From Actinomadura latina NBRC 106108 (lineage in GTDB: Bacteria > Actinomycetota > Actinomycetes > Streptosporangiales > Streptosporangiaceae): DNA of 34,635 nt. Below the pieces are notes generated by a model. The model saw only the letters and a list, made by a program, of their open reading frames with translations, had not been told where the DNA came from and did no database searches. The stretch covers positions 1-34,635 of the forward strand of contig NZ_BCQS01000029.1 in the NCBI RefSeq assembly GCF_001552195.1, read 5' to 3'. A program made the position numbers and the translations under genes. This document shows positions 15,677 to 24,208 of the stretch, piece after piece. The first letter of the stretch is position 1. Each line of letters opens with the position of its first letter.

Positions 15677-17233
15677 TCAGGTCCTCCGCTCGTTCTCGCT
15701 CGCCGGCACGCCCTCGATCCGGCGCGGCTCGTGGACGGCCCGGTCGGCGGGATGCCCGCACCAGTGGTTCAGCGCGTCGCGGATCTCGGCGGCGCGCCGG
15801 TCCGGCGCGGTCTCGTCGGTGGCCCACGCGATGTAGCCGTCCGGGCGCACGAGCGCGGTCGTCCGGGTCGCGCCGCCGGCCGGCACGCAGTGCACGCGGC
15901 CCGCCCACCGCCTGGTCGCCAGGTAGGTGACCGCCGGGTCGTTCGCCGCGACGACCAGCACGAACATCCCGTCGCCGAGCAGCTCGTGCAGCCGCGCCGG
16001 GGGGCCGGCGAGGGGGACGTCCGGGGCGCGCCGCCCGGTCAGCCGGTGCGCGCCGCGCGGCGCCGGATAGGCGATATCGATGCCGGAGACGGCGCCCGCC
16101 ATCCGCCGCGCGACCGGCCGGCAGTGGGTCGCCGCCCACGCCGCCGAGCCGCGCGCCGCGCGCAGCCAGCGCGGCTCGGCGAGCACGAACCGCAGCAGTG
16201 CGCCGCTCCCCCGCAGCACCTGCCGCCCGACCGGGTGCCGCTCCTCGTGGTAGCTGTCGAGCAGCCAGGACGGCGCCCAGCCCCACAGCTCGGCGGCGAG
16301 CTTCCAGCCGAGGTTCGCCGCGTCCTGGATCCCGGTGTTCATGCCCTGCCCGCCCGCCGGCGAGTGGGCGTGCGCGGCGTCCCCGGCGAGGAACACCCGT
16401 CCCGTCCGGTATCGGGGGACCTGCCGTTCGTCGCTGTGGAACCGTGACGTCCAGCGCGGGTCCCGGATGCCGTGGTCGGTGCCGAGCGCGCGGGCGGTCA
16501 CCTCCCGCAGCTCGGCCATGTCGACGGGCTCGGAGTCGGCGGCCTGGTGCCGCCGGTTCCAGGCGATCACCCGGTACCAGCCGTCGCCGAACGGGGCGAG
16601 GAACGCGAACGCGTCGCCGACCGCGCCGACGGTGAGGACGTCGGCGGGCGCCTCGTCCAGCCGGACGTCCGCGAGCATCACCGACCGCACCGCCGCCTGC
16701 CCGGGGAACGGCAGTCCCAGCTCGCGCCTCACCGTGCTGCGGACGCCGTCCGCGCCCACCACGTAAGACGCGCGGCGCGTCCCGGTCTCCCCTTCGGCCG
16801 TCCGGACATCGACGTCCACGCCCGCCGCGTCCTGGCGGAGCCCGACGACCTCGGCGCCGTGCACGATCTCCGCGCCGGCCGCGAGCGCCCGCTCCTTCAG
16901 GACGCGTTCCGTCTCGTACTGCGGCGTGACGAGGACGAACGGGAAGCGTCCGGGCAGCCGGGACAGGTGGAGCACGGTCGAGCCGAGCAGCCGCAGCGCG
17001 CCGACCCGCTCCCCGGTGCCGATCAGCTCGGCGGCGACACCGCGCGCGTCCAGCATCTCCAGGGTGCGGGCGTGCACGGCGAACGCCCGCGTCAGGTTGC
17101 TCGTCTCCTCCGGGCGGCGTTCCAGCACCGTGCAGCCGATGCCCGCCGCGGCCAGGTCCCCGGCCAGCAGCAGCCCCGTCGGGCCCGCCCCCACGATCAG
17201 CACGTTCCCGGTCGGCCTCCCGGTGGGCGCCAT
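15677..17233 (-). CDS. FAD-dependent aromatic-ring monooxygenase (PheA/TfdB-type)
   Basis: Class A flavoprotein hydroxylase, 518 aa. Rossmann motif VGAGPTG at 14-20, the DG motif GADGVRS at 160-166, and the GD motif AGDAAHAHSPAGGQGMN around 283-299. The C-terminal ~110 residues match the thioredoxin-like domain of phenol and polyketide hydroxylases. The ATG at 17233 is chosen because the FAD motif follows closely and GAGAGGGGAG lies upstream; the frame is open further but without support. Such enzymes use NAD(P)H and O2 to hydroxylate aromatics, including antibiotics such as rifampicin. It is the first gene of a two-gene unit with aconitase. Substrate unknown. Confidence 0.9.
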   Translation of the reverse strand: MAPTGRPTGNVLIVGAGPTGLLLAGDLAAAGIGCTVLERRPEETSNLTRAFAVHARTLEMLDARGVAAELIGTGERVGALRLLGSTVLHLSRLPGRFPFVLVTPQYETERVLKERALAAGAEIVHGAEVVGLRQDAAGVDVDVRTAEGETGTRRASYVVGADGVRSTVRRELGLPFPGQAAVRSVMLADVRLDEAPADVLTVGAVGDAFAFLAPFGDGWYRVIAWNRRHQAADSEPVDMAELREVTARALGTDHGIRDPRWTSRFHSDERQVPRYRTGRVFLAGDAAHAHSPAGGQGMNTGIQDAANLGWKLAAELWGWAPSWLLDSYHEERHPVGRQVLRGSGALLRFVLAEPRWLRAARGSAAWAATHCRPVARRMAGAVSGIDIAYPAPRGAHRLTGRRAPDVPLAGPPARLHELLGDGMFVLVVAANDPAVTYLATRRWAGRVHCVPAGGATRTTALVRPDGYIAWATDETAPDRRAAEIRDALNHWCGHPADRAVHEPRRIEGVPASENERRT

Positions 17234-17341
17234 CACGCTCCCCTCTCGACGGACGGCCGGCGGCCCGGCCCTCGCCCAGGGAACACTTCCCCGGAACCAC
17301 CCGTCCTCACGCCGCCGGGAGGGCCGATGCGGCAAGGGTTC

Positions 17342-18943
17342 TCAGCCCTGGACGCGGCTCTCGCGCCCGGCCCACTCCTTCTCGCGGAGCTGGAACTTCT
17401 GGATCTTCCCGGTGGACGTCTTGGGAAGCTCCGTCACGAACTCCACCGTGTCGGGCGCCTTGTACCGGGCGAGGCTCGTGCGCACGTGCTCGACCAGCTC
17501 CGTCCCGGTCACGTCGTGCCCGTCGCGGAGCACGACGAACGCCTTGGGGCGCTCGCCCCACTTCTCGTCCGGCACGGCGACGACGGCGACCTCCAGCACG
17601 GCCGGATGCGAGTCGATGGCCCGCTCGACCTCGACCGTGGAGATGTTCTCTCCGCCGGAGATGATGATGTCCTTGGACCGGTCGCGCAGCTCGACGTAGC
17701 CGTCCGGGTGGCGGACGCCGAGGTCGCCGGAGTGGAACCAGCCGCCCCGGAACGCGTTCGCGGTGGCCTCCTCGTCCCGGTGGTAGCCCTTCATCACGTT
17801 GTTGCCGCGCATGACGATCTCGCCGAGCGTCTCCCCGTCGGCCGGGACGTCGTTCATGCCCTCGTCGACGACCCGCAGCCCGTCCGTCTGGATCATCCCG
17901 ACGCCCTGCCGGGCCAGCAGCCGGGCCCGGTCGCCGGCGGCCAGGTCCGGCCAGCCGGGCTGCGGCTCGCACACCGAGTACGGCCCGTAGGTCTCCGTCA
18001 GCCCGTACACGTGCACGATGCGCGCGCCGAGCTCCTCCATCTGCCCGATGATCGTCGGGCTCGGCGGCGCGCCCGCGGTCGTGACCGTCAGCGGGCGCTC
18101 CAGCGGATGCGCCTCCGCCGCGTTCGCGATCGTCACCAGCACGGTCGGGGCGCCGTTCAGATGCGTGACGCCCTCGGCGTCGATGAGCCGCCACACCTCT
18201 CCGGCGACGACGGCGCGCAGGCACACCTGCGTCCCGCCGACCGCGGCGAGCGCCCAGGGAGTGCACCAGCCGTTGCAGTGGAACATCGGCAGCGTCCACA
18301 GGTAGACGCTGTCCGGCGTGTGCCGCGAGTGCAGGACCTCGCCGAGCGCGTTCAGGTAGGCGCCGCGGTGCGTGTAGACGACGCCCTTGGGACGTCCCGT
18401 GGTGCCGGACGTGTAGTTGATCGAGATGGCGGCGTTCTCGTCCCGGACGTTCCAGGGCAGCTCGTCGCCGGAGCCGCGGGCCAGCAGCTCGCCGTAGCCG
18501 ATGCCGCCGACCGCCGGGTCGCCGTCCGCGCCGGCCGCCGGGACCGTGACGACCTGCGGCAGCCCGCCCGCGATCGGCGCGACGGACGGATGCAGACCGG
18601 CGTCCACGACGAGCATCTTCGCGCCCGAATGGCCGAGGATGTAGCGGATCTCCTCCGGCGCGAGGCGGGTGTTGATCGCGACGAGGACGGCCCCGGCCAG
18701 CGGCACGGCGAAGTGGGCCGCGAGCAGCTCGGGAACGTTCGGCGCCAGGTAGGCGACCCGGTCCCCGGCCCCGATCCCGGACGCCTTCAACGCGTTCGCG
18801 AGCCGGGTCACCTCGGCGGCGAACTCGGCGTACGTCGCGCGGCGGTCCCCATGGGCGTAGGCGGCCTTGGCGGGGAACACCTCCGCCGACCTGCTGAGGA
18901 ACGCGAGCGGCGTGAGCGCCGTGTAGCCCGGGCCATTGTCCAT
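17342..18943 (-). CDS. Acyl-CoA synthetase, AMP-binding family
   Basis: ANL-superfamily adenylate-forming ligase, 533 aa. Phosphate-binding loop YTSGTTGRPKG (177-187), A5 motif YGLTETYGP, A7 region WFHSGDLGVRHPDGYVELRD, A8 hinge DRSKDIIISGGENIS, and the catalytic Lys in PKTSTGKIQK near the C-terminus. It activates a carboxylic acid to acyl-AMP and then acyl-CoA; the sequence resembles medium/long-chain fatty acyl-CoA ligases of about 530 aa. The ATG at 18943 has GGAGG upstream. It ends 108 nt before the monooxygenase start, so they may be co-transcribed, but an independent promoter is equally possible. Confidence 0.92.
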   Translation of the reverse strand: MDNGPGYTALTPLAFLSRSAEVFPAKAAYAHGDRRATYAEFAAEVTRLANALKASGIGAGDRVAYLAPNVPELLAAHFAVPLAGAVLVAINTRLAPEEIRYILGHSGAKMLVVDAGLHPSVAPIAGGLPQVVTVPAAGADGDPAVGGIGYGELLARGSGDELPWNVRDENAAISINYTSGTTGRPKGVVYTHRGAYLNALGEVLHSRHTPDSVYLWTLPMFHCNGWCTPWALAAVGGTQVCLRAVVAGEVWRLIDAEGVTHLNGAPTVLVTIANAAEAHPLERPLTVTTAGAPPSPTIIGQMEELGARIVHVYGLTETYGPYSVCEPQPGWPDLAAGDRARLLARQGVGMIQTDGLRVVDEGMNDVPADGETLGEIVMRGNNVMKGYHRDEEATANAFRGGWFHSGDLGVRHPDGYVELRDRSKDIIISGGENISTVEVERAIDSHPAVLEVAVVAVPDEKWGERPKAFVVLRDGHDVTGTELVEHVRTSLARYKAPDTVEFVTELPKTSTGKIQKFQLREKEWAGRESRVQG

Positions 18944-19086
18944 CGGGAGCCTCCGGTGCCGTCGGATGTGGCCTGCGCCTCAAGGATCCCACGCACTCCC
19001 GCCCCGGCATGGAGCCGACGCGGGTCCCTGCCGCACCCTTGACGCAGATCGGCGACGTGGCGGACCACCCGTTTCCGCTGCGCGCT

Positions 19087-19947
19087 CTAGCGTGCGCTCC
19101 TGGTCAGGATGGAGGCGGCCTTGACGGTCGTGTAGCCGCGCCATTCCAGCTCGGCGGCGGGCGAGTAGCTCGCGAAGTCGACGCGCCATCCGCCGTCGTC
19201 CTGCTGCTGCTCGTCGAGGCGCCGCAGCTCGGCGTTCACGATGTCCTCTTTGAAGAGGCCGCGTGCCGGACGTCTGGGATACGGGGCGAAGTCCAGCGGC
19301 CGCATCGTCTCGTCCTCCAGACCGCCCTGCACGCGCACAAGACCGTTCTCGGGGATGTGCCCGCCGAGCAGGCGGATGGTGTCGCCGTCTTCCACGGCGT
19401 CGGCCAGCCAGATGGTGAACGCCAGCTCCAGCGCGTGCAGTTCGTCCTTCGTCCGGACGGTGTCGAGGCAGTAGCGCGTCGCACGGTCGAGCCAGGGATG
19501 CTTGGCGACGGCCTCATCGTGGACGGCGACGCGGTGGGCCATGGCGGCGACGACGGCGGTGATCTGCAGCGAGGACGTCCGCGTGTCGGCGCCCGCCCAG
19601 AACGGCGCGGACCCGGCCGGGTCGGGCATGGGCAGCGCGAACGGGATACCGCCGTCCGGCAGCGCCACCGACTCCAGCCAGTCGCAGAGCGCGACGGCCT
19701 CCGGGGCCGTGACGGGGGCCAGCTCCTCGAAGACCTCGAACGCGTGCAGTGCGGGACCCGTCTGGCTCGTCCGTGACCGAAGGTCGGGTTCGAGCCCGTG
19801 CCCGTACCCGCCGTCGGGGTTCCGGTAGGCGTTCAGCGCGGCCAGCAGCGCGTCCCTGTCGCCCTCCCCGATCAGCAGCTCGAAGCGCCGGCGATCCAGT
19901 GTCCGCGCGTGCATGGCCATGAAGTCGGAAGCCTTGGCGATGTCCAT
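19087..19947 (-). CDS. Conserved protein with terpene-cyclase/prenyltransferase-like repeats
   Basis: 286 aa from the ATG at 19947; the open frame extends 20 codons further, but the upstream part is low in complexity. Repeated Gly/Asp/Trp motifs, NPDGGYGHGLEPDL near residue 45, DGGIPFALP, and QQQDDGGWRVDF near the C-terminus, resemble the alpha/alpha-toroid repeats of squalene-hopene cyclases and prenyltransferases. No DXDD catalytic motif is visible, so enzymatic activity is doubtful. Known actinomycete homologues are annotated only as hypothetical or prenyltransferase-like. Divergent from the next gene. Confidence 0.75.
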   Translation of the reverse strand: MDIAKASDFMAMHARTLDRRRFELLIGEGDRDALLAALNAYRNPDGGYGHGLEPDLRSRTSQTGPALHAFEVFEELAPVTAPEAVALCDWLESVALPDGGIPFALPMPDPAGSAPFWAGADTRTSSLQITAVVAAMAHRVAVHDEAVAKHPWLDRATRYCLDTVRTKDELHALELAFTIWLADAVEDGDTIRLLGGHIPENGLVRVQGGLEDETMRPLDFAPYPRRPARGLFKEDIVNAELRRLDEQQQDDGGWRVDFASYSPAAELEWRGYTTVKAASILTRSAR

Positions 19948-20095
19948 GACTCCAGCTTGGCCGCCGTCCCCGCACCCGTCTTGTACGTTTCGGCCATCAC
20001 CAGGCAAGGACCAGTCTCTTCGGCGAGCGGTGGATCAGTTTCGGCAGCGTCTCCACCGGCCGGAAAAGCACATGCGTGCCGCGTGCGGCGCGGCC

Positions 20096-20101
20096 TAGCC
20101 T
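20096..20101 (+). promoter_or_regulatory. -10 element of a leaderless gene
   Basis: TAGCCT ends 6 nt before the ATG at 20108 and no Shine-Dalgarno lies between them. This is the classical arrangement for a leaderless actinomycete mRNA whose first nucleotide is at or next to the A of the AUG. Confidence 0.55.
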
Positions 20102-20107
20102 GGCCAC

Positions 20108-20596
20108 ATGGACGTGAGTTTCGAACGGACGGGTGAACGCCGGTACGCCACCGTCGTCACCGTTCCCGGGCAGCACCCGCGCCGGATGGATCCCGCGCCC
20201 GGATACGACGACCACATCCCGCACGACCTCGTCCATTACCTGGCCGAGGCGGAGCTGGGCCTCTCCTCCGGGGTCTTCGGACGGGCCGCGGCGGGCGGCG
20301 GCGGCTTCACCGAGACGGCCGAGACACCCGGCGACCCGCGCCGGCGGACGCGGGCGCAGCGCAAGGCGAAGAAGCGCGAGACGTCCCTCAGCGCCGCCGA
20401 CCGTGGCGACATGGCCAGGTCCGAGTACTTCGCGGGCCTGTGCGACATCGCCTGGCGGCGCCGGGCAGGAGCCTCGCCCCCCGAGTGGGCCCGCCGCAAG
20501 CAGATCCCGCCTGAGGACGCCGCCACGGTGAACCGCAACCTCCCCGTCGGCGGCGCCCTCACCTTCACCTGGCCCGGTTCGGTGATTGTCCGCTAA
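20108..20596 (+). CDS. Conserved actinobacterial protein of unknown function
   Basis: 162 aa. The most conserved-looking segment is residues ~1-60, with RRMDPAPGYDDHIPHDLVHYL (His/Asp-rich). A basic stretch (RRRTRAQRKAKKRE) follows near residue 85, then a C-terminal strand-rich part ending LTFTWPGSVIVR. No signal peptide. Similar unnamed proteins occur across actinomycetes; I recognise no function. Its stop codon overlaps the murA stop on the other strand (20593-20596), so the two transcripts are antisense at their 3' ends. Confidence 0.8.
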   Translation: MDVSFERTGERRYATVVTVPGQHPRRMDPAPGYDDHIPHDLVHYLAEAELGLSSGVFGRAAAGGGGFTETAETPGDPRRRTRAQRKAKKRETSLSAADRGDMARSEYFAGLCDIAWRRRAGASPPEWARRKQIPPEDAATVNRNLPVGGALTFTWPGSVIVR

Positions 20597-21894
20597 CCCT
20601 CCTGGAGCACGAGCCCGAGCGTCCGGAACTGCTCCACCGGCCGGTGGTAGCCGCGCTCGATGTGGTGGACGCCCCGCAGCGTGGACGGCCCTTCCGCGAC
20701 CGCCGCCGCCAGCACCGCCGAGAACCCGGCCCGGATGTCGGGCATGGTCACGTCCCCGCCCCGGAGCTTGGTGACGCCCCGCACAACAGCCGAGTGCAGC
20801 GCCGCCGTGTCGTGGTACCGGCAGGCCGGGCCGCCCAGGCAGGTGTCGTAGACCTCTATCTCCGCGCCCATGCTCTGCAGCGCCGGCACATACGCGAGCC
20901 TGTTCTCATAGACGGTCTCGTGCAGCACCGACATGCCCTCGGCCTGCGTGAACAACACCATCAGGGGCGTCTGCCAGTCCGTCGCGAACCCGGGATGGGT
21001 GTCGGTCTGCACCGCCGCCGGATGCAACCCGTTCGGCGCCGACGCCATGATCCAGTCGTCGGTGATCTCGAACTGCGCGCCCATCCGGGTGAGCGTCGTG
21101 ATCGCGGTGACGAGCCGGTCCTGCGGGCACCCGTGCACGCGCACCTCTCCCCTGGTCACCAGGCCCGCGACCAGGTAGGAGAACGCCTCGATGCGGTCGC
21201 CGTCCAGCCTCGTCTGCGCGCCGCTCAGCCGCTCGACGCCCTCGACCACGATCCGCCGGTCGGGTGCGAACGAGATCCGCGCGCCCATCCGCTGCAGGAA
21301 CAGCGCCAGCTCGACGATCTCCGGCTCCATCGCGGCGTTGCGGATGACGGTCTTCCCCTGCGCCCGCACGGCCGCCAGCAGGACGGTCTCCGTCGCGCCG
21401 ACACTCGGATACGGCAACTCGATGCGCGTCCCCACCAGCCGCGACGCCCGCGCGTGAATCCCGTCGGCCGCATAGGTCATCTCGGCGCCGAACGCCCGCA
21501 GCGCCTCCACATGGAAGTCGACGGGCCTCCTGCCGATCGGGTCGCCCCCGACCAGCGGCACGAACGCCTCACCCGTCAGATGCAGCAGCGGCCCCAGCAT
21601 CAGGATGGGAATGCGGTTCAGCCCGGTGAACGCCTTGCCGACGCTCGGGTCGGCCACCGGCCCCGGGACGACCGTCACCTCGCCGCCGGACCGCTCCACC
21701 GTCGTCCCGACGTGCTCCAGCATGCCCGCCGTGATGCCGACCTCGCCGACGTCCGGGGCGTTGCCGATGGTGCTCGGCCCGTCCCCCAGCATCGCCGCGA
21801 CCATGTGCTTGCTGACCGCGTTCTTCGCCCCTCGCACGGTGACGTCCCCGCGCAGCGGCCCGGACGGCTCGATCCGCCAAAGCTTCTCAGTCAT
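20593..21894 (-). CDS. murA: UDP-N-acetylglucosamine 1-carboxyvinyltransferase (MurA-like)
   Basis: Transfers enolpyruvate from PEP to UDP-GlcNAc, the first committed step of peptidoglycan synthesis. 433 aa. The Lys-Asn pair is in RGAKNAV (Lys24, Asn25), and the C-terminal active-site block DIRAGFSAVLAAAVAEG plus HIERGYHRPVEQFRTLG is intact. The mobile active-site loop reads VGGDPIGRRPVDFH: Asp118 stands where E. coli has Cys115, the fosfomycin-alkylated residue; mycobacterial MurA also has Asp here. The N-terminal half is rather divergent (APDVGEVGITAGML), so this may be a second MurA or a specialised enolpyruvyl transferase. No Shine-Dalgarno is seen; the start codon abuts the 3' end of a group II intron that separates the gene from its likely promoter. 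Confidence 0.87.
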   Translation of the reverse strand: MTEKLWRIEPSGPLRGDVTVRGAKNAVSKHMVAAMLGDGPSTIGNAPDVGEVGITAGMLEHVGTTVERSGGEVTVVPGPVADPSVGKAFTGLNRIPILMLGPLLHLTGEAFVPLVGGDPIGRRPVDFHVEALRAFGAEMTYAADGIHARASRLVGTRIELPYPSVGATETVLLAAVRAQGKTVIRNAAMEPEIVELALFLQRMGARISFAPDRRIVVEGVERLSGAQTRLDGDRIEAFSYLVAGLVTRGEVRVHGCPQDRLVTAITTLTRMGAQFEITDDWIMASAPNGLHPAAVQTDTHPGFATDWQTPLMVLFTQAEGMSVLHETVYENRLAYVPALQSMGAEIEVYDTCLGGPACRYHDTAALHSAVVRGVTKLRGGDVTMPDIRAGFSAVLAAAVAEGPSTLRGVHHIERGYHRPVEQFRTLGLVLQEG

Positions 21895-21945
21895 TGGTAG
21901 TCAGGGGCGCGGTGCCGTGGAGGCCCGATTCCCCGTCCCCCTTTC

Positions 21946-21979
21946 AAGCTCGTACGTGCGGTTTTCCCGCATACGGCTT
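21946..21979 (-). ncRNA. Group II intron domain V (catalytic hairpin)
   Basis: 34 nt on the minus strand, starting AAGCCGTATGCGGGAAAA and ending GCACGTACGAGCTT. It has the AGC catalytic triad, a GNRA-like AAAA-containing tip and the GTATGCG/CGCACGTAC stem shared by bacterial group II introns. The 3' strand shows an A between TACG and GCTT that would bulge from the lower stem; this may be a lineage feature or a weakening change. Confidence 0.8.
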
Positions 21980-22001
21980 ACCGATGATCTTCTTGACATG
22001 G

Positions 22002-23390
22002 CTACGCAGCTCCTGGGTAGCGGATGGTGCCTCGCAGGCGGTACAGGCCGTGCCCGTTGAACCACTCCTCGTTCCACTCAGCGGCTCGTCCGGCGCGCAG
22101 ATTACGACCCCGTTTCCTGACCATCAGGTGGTGGAGCCGATAAACGACATACCGGTCGATCTGGCGGAACTTGGCGGCGGCGTTCCCGGTTCGGAAGTAG
22201 TTGCCCCAGCCGCGCAGGATCGGATTCAAGTCCGCGATCACCGCGCGGACATCCGTTCCCGACCGGCGGCGGTCGGTCAGCTCATGGACCCTGGACCGGA
22301 GTTTCTTCATCGCCGCCTGGCTCGGCCATCGGTGCAGGTAGTAGCGGATCTTCCCGTACTTCTCCCACACCCGGCCCGAGAAGCGGGCTCTGAAGTGGCA
22401 GCCGAGGAAGTCGAGTCCTTCCCGGCCCTCTCTGAGGTCAACGACCTTCGTCTTGTCCGGATGCAGCCGCAACCCCAGCGAGCCGAGGATCTCCTCGACC
22501 ACGGCCAGGGCCGTCCGTGCCTGTGCCATGCTGCGGCACAGCACCACGCCGTCGTCGGCATAGCGCACCAGCTCACCCACCCTGCGGCGGGCCAGCTCGG
22601 TGTCCAGGACGTGCAGATAGATGTTGGCCAGCAGAGGCGAGATCACGCCACCTTGCGGGGTGCCCGCGACCATCCGCGTGACTTCCCCGCCCTCCATCAC
22701 ACCCGCTTGCAGCCACGAACCGACCAGTTTGAGCATCCGCCGATCCGACACCCGCCCCCCGACCTCGGCGAGCAACCGGTCATGGCCGATCTCACCGAAG
22801 AAGTTGACGATGTCGAACTCGACCGCGAACACCTGACCCTCGATGAAGCCCGTACGGAGCCGCTCCATCGCCTGCGTCGCCGACCGCTTCGGCCGGAACC
22901 CATACGACACCGGCAAGAAGCCGGCCTCGAAGATAGGTTCCAGCACCAGCTTGGCGGCTTGCTGAGCCACACGATCGCGGACCGTGGGGATACCCAGCGG
23001 CCGTTTGCCACCCTGTGATTTCGGGATCTCCACACGCCTGGCAGGCGCGGGGCGATAACAACCTGCGCGAAGGTCATGCTGAAGCTCGGCGAGCATACGC
23101 TGGACGCCGTACTCCTCCTCCACCAACGCCAGGGTCACCCGATCAACCCCGGCGGCCCCTCTGTTGGCCCGGACACGCTGCCACGCCTCCCACAGCACGT
23201 CACCTCTGTGGACACGGTCATACAGGGCGTGAAAGCGCCGCTCCGGAGACTGCTTGGCCGCAGCCCATAGCCTGCGTTGAAGTCGTCGCACTTTCGCACT
23301 CGACGGGCGGCCATCAACGCGACCTGCCCCGCCTTCCGCTACGGCAGACCGACGCCCGCCGGGGTGGTTGGACCGGGGATCCCCGGTCAT
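22002..23390 (-). CDS. ltrA: Group II intron reverse transcriptase/maturase
   Basis: Intron-encoded protein, 462 aa from ATG 23390 (preceded by GCGAGGGC); the frame is open upstream to 23519 but that part is domain IV RNA. RT blocks in order: KRPLGIPTVRDRVAQ (RT2), SYGFRPKRSATQAM (RT3), FDIVNFFGEI (RT3), GTPQGGVISPLLANIYL (RT4), the catalytic YADD at 277-280 (RT5), GLRLHPDKTKVVDLREG and FLGCHF (RT6-7). The maturase domain (GIIM) contains LNPILRGWGNYFR. The protein ends soon after, with no HNH endonuclease, so mobility would rely on nascent strands at replication forks. It should help the intron RNA fold and splice. Confidence 0.95.
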   Translation of the reverse strand: MTGDPRSNHPGGRRSAVAEGGAGRVDGRPSSAKVRRLQRRLWAAAKQSPERRFHALYDRVHRGDVLWEAWQRVRANRGAAGVDRVTLALVEEEYGVQRMLAELQHDLRAGCYRPAPARRVEIPKSQGGKRPLGIPTVRDRVAQQAAKLVLEPIFEAGFLPVSYGFRPKRSATQAMERLRTGFIEGQVFAVEFDIVNFFGEIGHDRLLAEVGGRVSDRRMLKLVGSWLQAGVMEGGEVTRMVAGTPQGGVISPLLANIYLHVLDTELARRRVGELVRYADDGVVLCRSMAQARTALAVVEEILGSLGLRLHPDKTKVVDLREGREGLDFLGCHFRARFSGRVWEKYGKIRYYLHRWPSQAAMKKLRSRVHELTDRRRSGTDVRAVIADLNPILRGWGNYFRTGNAAAKFRQIDRYVVYRLHHLMVRKRGRNLRAGRAAEWNEEWFNGHGLYRLRGTIRYPGAA

Positions 23391-23902
23391 GCCCTCGCGC
23401 TTACCCTCGCCACAAGCGTGATCAAAGCGAGGGCCCTTCCCCGCCGTCCCGTCTCCTCGACACCCGGCCGGTACTACGGCCCCCTCGGACTCCCGCTGCC
23501 CTCCGAACGACTTCACCATCGGCTTATACGCCCGGTCTCCTGCCCGACGAAGGCATGGTCAGACGGGTCTCTCCTGTTCCGGCCCGATCCGTGCACACGT
23601 GCCGCCCCCCATACCCCGCAAGAACCCGACGGGCTGACCCCGGAACAGAGCCCGCCGAACATGGCCTTCGCCGTGAAGTGAACGGCTCGGCTTCTCCGCT
23701 GTAGTTGTGACGAGGCTGCAGGACTCACCGCAAAACGGCTACGGCCCGCGTGCTTGCTCCCTCCAAAGAGGCTCTCGACGCCCCGCTCAGCCCGCCGGAT
23801 CTCTCCAACGAACCGGGGCCTGCTACCGGGCACTCCGGTGTCTACCCGGACGGGACTTCCACCCGCAGGATCGGACCAGCTTCCAGGACGCACCACCCGA
23901 GC

Positions 23903-23908
23903 AGCCTA
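23903..23908 (-). promoter_or_regulatory. Probable native -10 element of murA, upstream of the intron
   Basis: TAGGCT on the minus strand, 9 nt before the intron 5' end. If the intron is removed, the murA ATG would fall about 9-11 nt after this hexamer, close to the leaderless spacing seen at other genes in this window. No good -35 (GCGGGT at 17 nt). Assignment is inferred. Confidence 0.4.
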
Positions 23909-23936
23909 CGGCGTCCCCGCCACGCACCCGCCGGAA

Positions 23937-24188
23937 TCACTGCAACCCCGGCACACGCTCCCTGCGGACGACCTCGGCCCAGACGCAGGTCTCCGCCTCC
24001 CCGCGCCGCACGCCCCACCGCCCCGCCACCGCCTCGACGATCATCAGCCCGCGCCCGCACTCCTCCCCGGGCCCGGCCGCAGCAACGCCACGGACGACGC
24101 GTCCCGATCCACCGTCAGCACCCCGAGCACCACCATGGCTGCCATCTCGTCCTCCCATGTCCGACACTTCGCGAGTTCGCCGCATCAC
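23937..24188 (-). pseudogene. Remnant of an RsbW-like ATP-binding (HATPase_c_2) protein
   Basis: The 3' part encodes the conserved C-terminal G-box of actinomycete anti-sigma-type ATPases: GEECGRGLMIVEAVAGRWGV, then ETCVWAEV and a stop at 23937. The family's N-terminal two thirds (the N-box with ELVTNA) are absent. Upstream, residues TVDRDASSVALL in a different frame look like the preceding strand, implying a +/-1 frameshift near 24080. This is therefore a truncated, frameshifted gene end. Its stop lies 44 nt from the intron 5' end. Confidence 0.65.
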
Positions 24189-24208
24189 ACTCGGTAAAGC
24201 GGCAAGCC

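Larger units (their letters stand above)
21897..23893 (-). mobile_element. Group II intron with RT/maturase ORF
   Basis: About 2.0 kb, minus strand. The 5' end is placed at GTGCG (23893-23889), which opens a domain I sequence with the familiar elements GGTGGAAGTCCCG, GTGCCCGGTAGCAGG and TTTGGAGGGAGCAAGC. Domain IV holds the RT gene. Domain V is at 21946-21979, followed by a GC-rich domain VI. The exact 3' boundary is uncertain by several nucleotides (21894-21904), because several AY dinucleotides (AC, AC, AT) are possible. It lies in the same orientation as murA, between its apparent -10 element and its start codon. Both ends and the RT look intact, so it may still splice and move. Confidence 0.88.

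Noticed and set aside
23076..23704. Plus-strand frames across the intron 5' half
   Set aside because: This is domain I-IV RNA and the antisense of the RT gene; translations are Arg/Pro-rich and unlike any protein.
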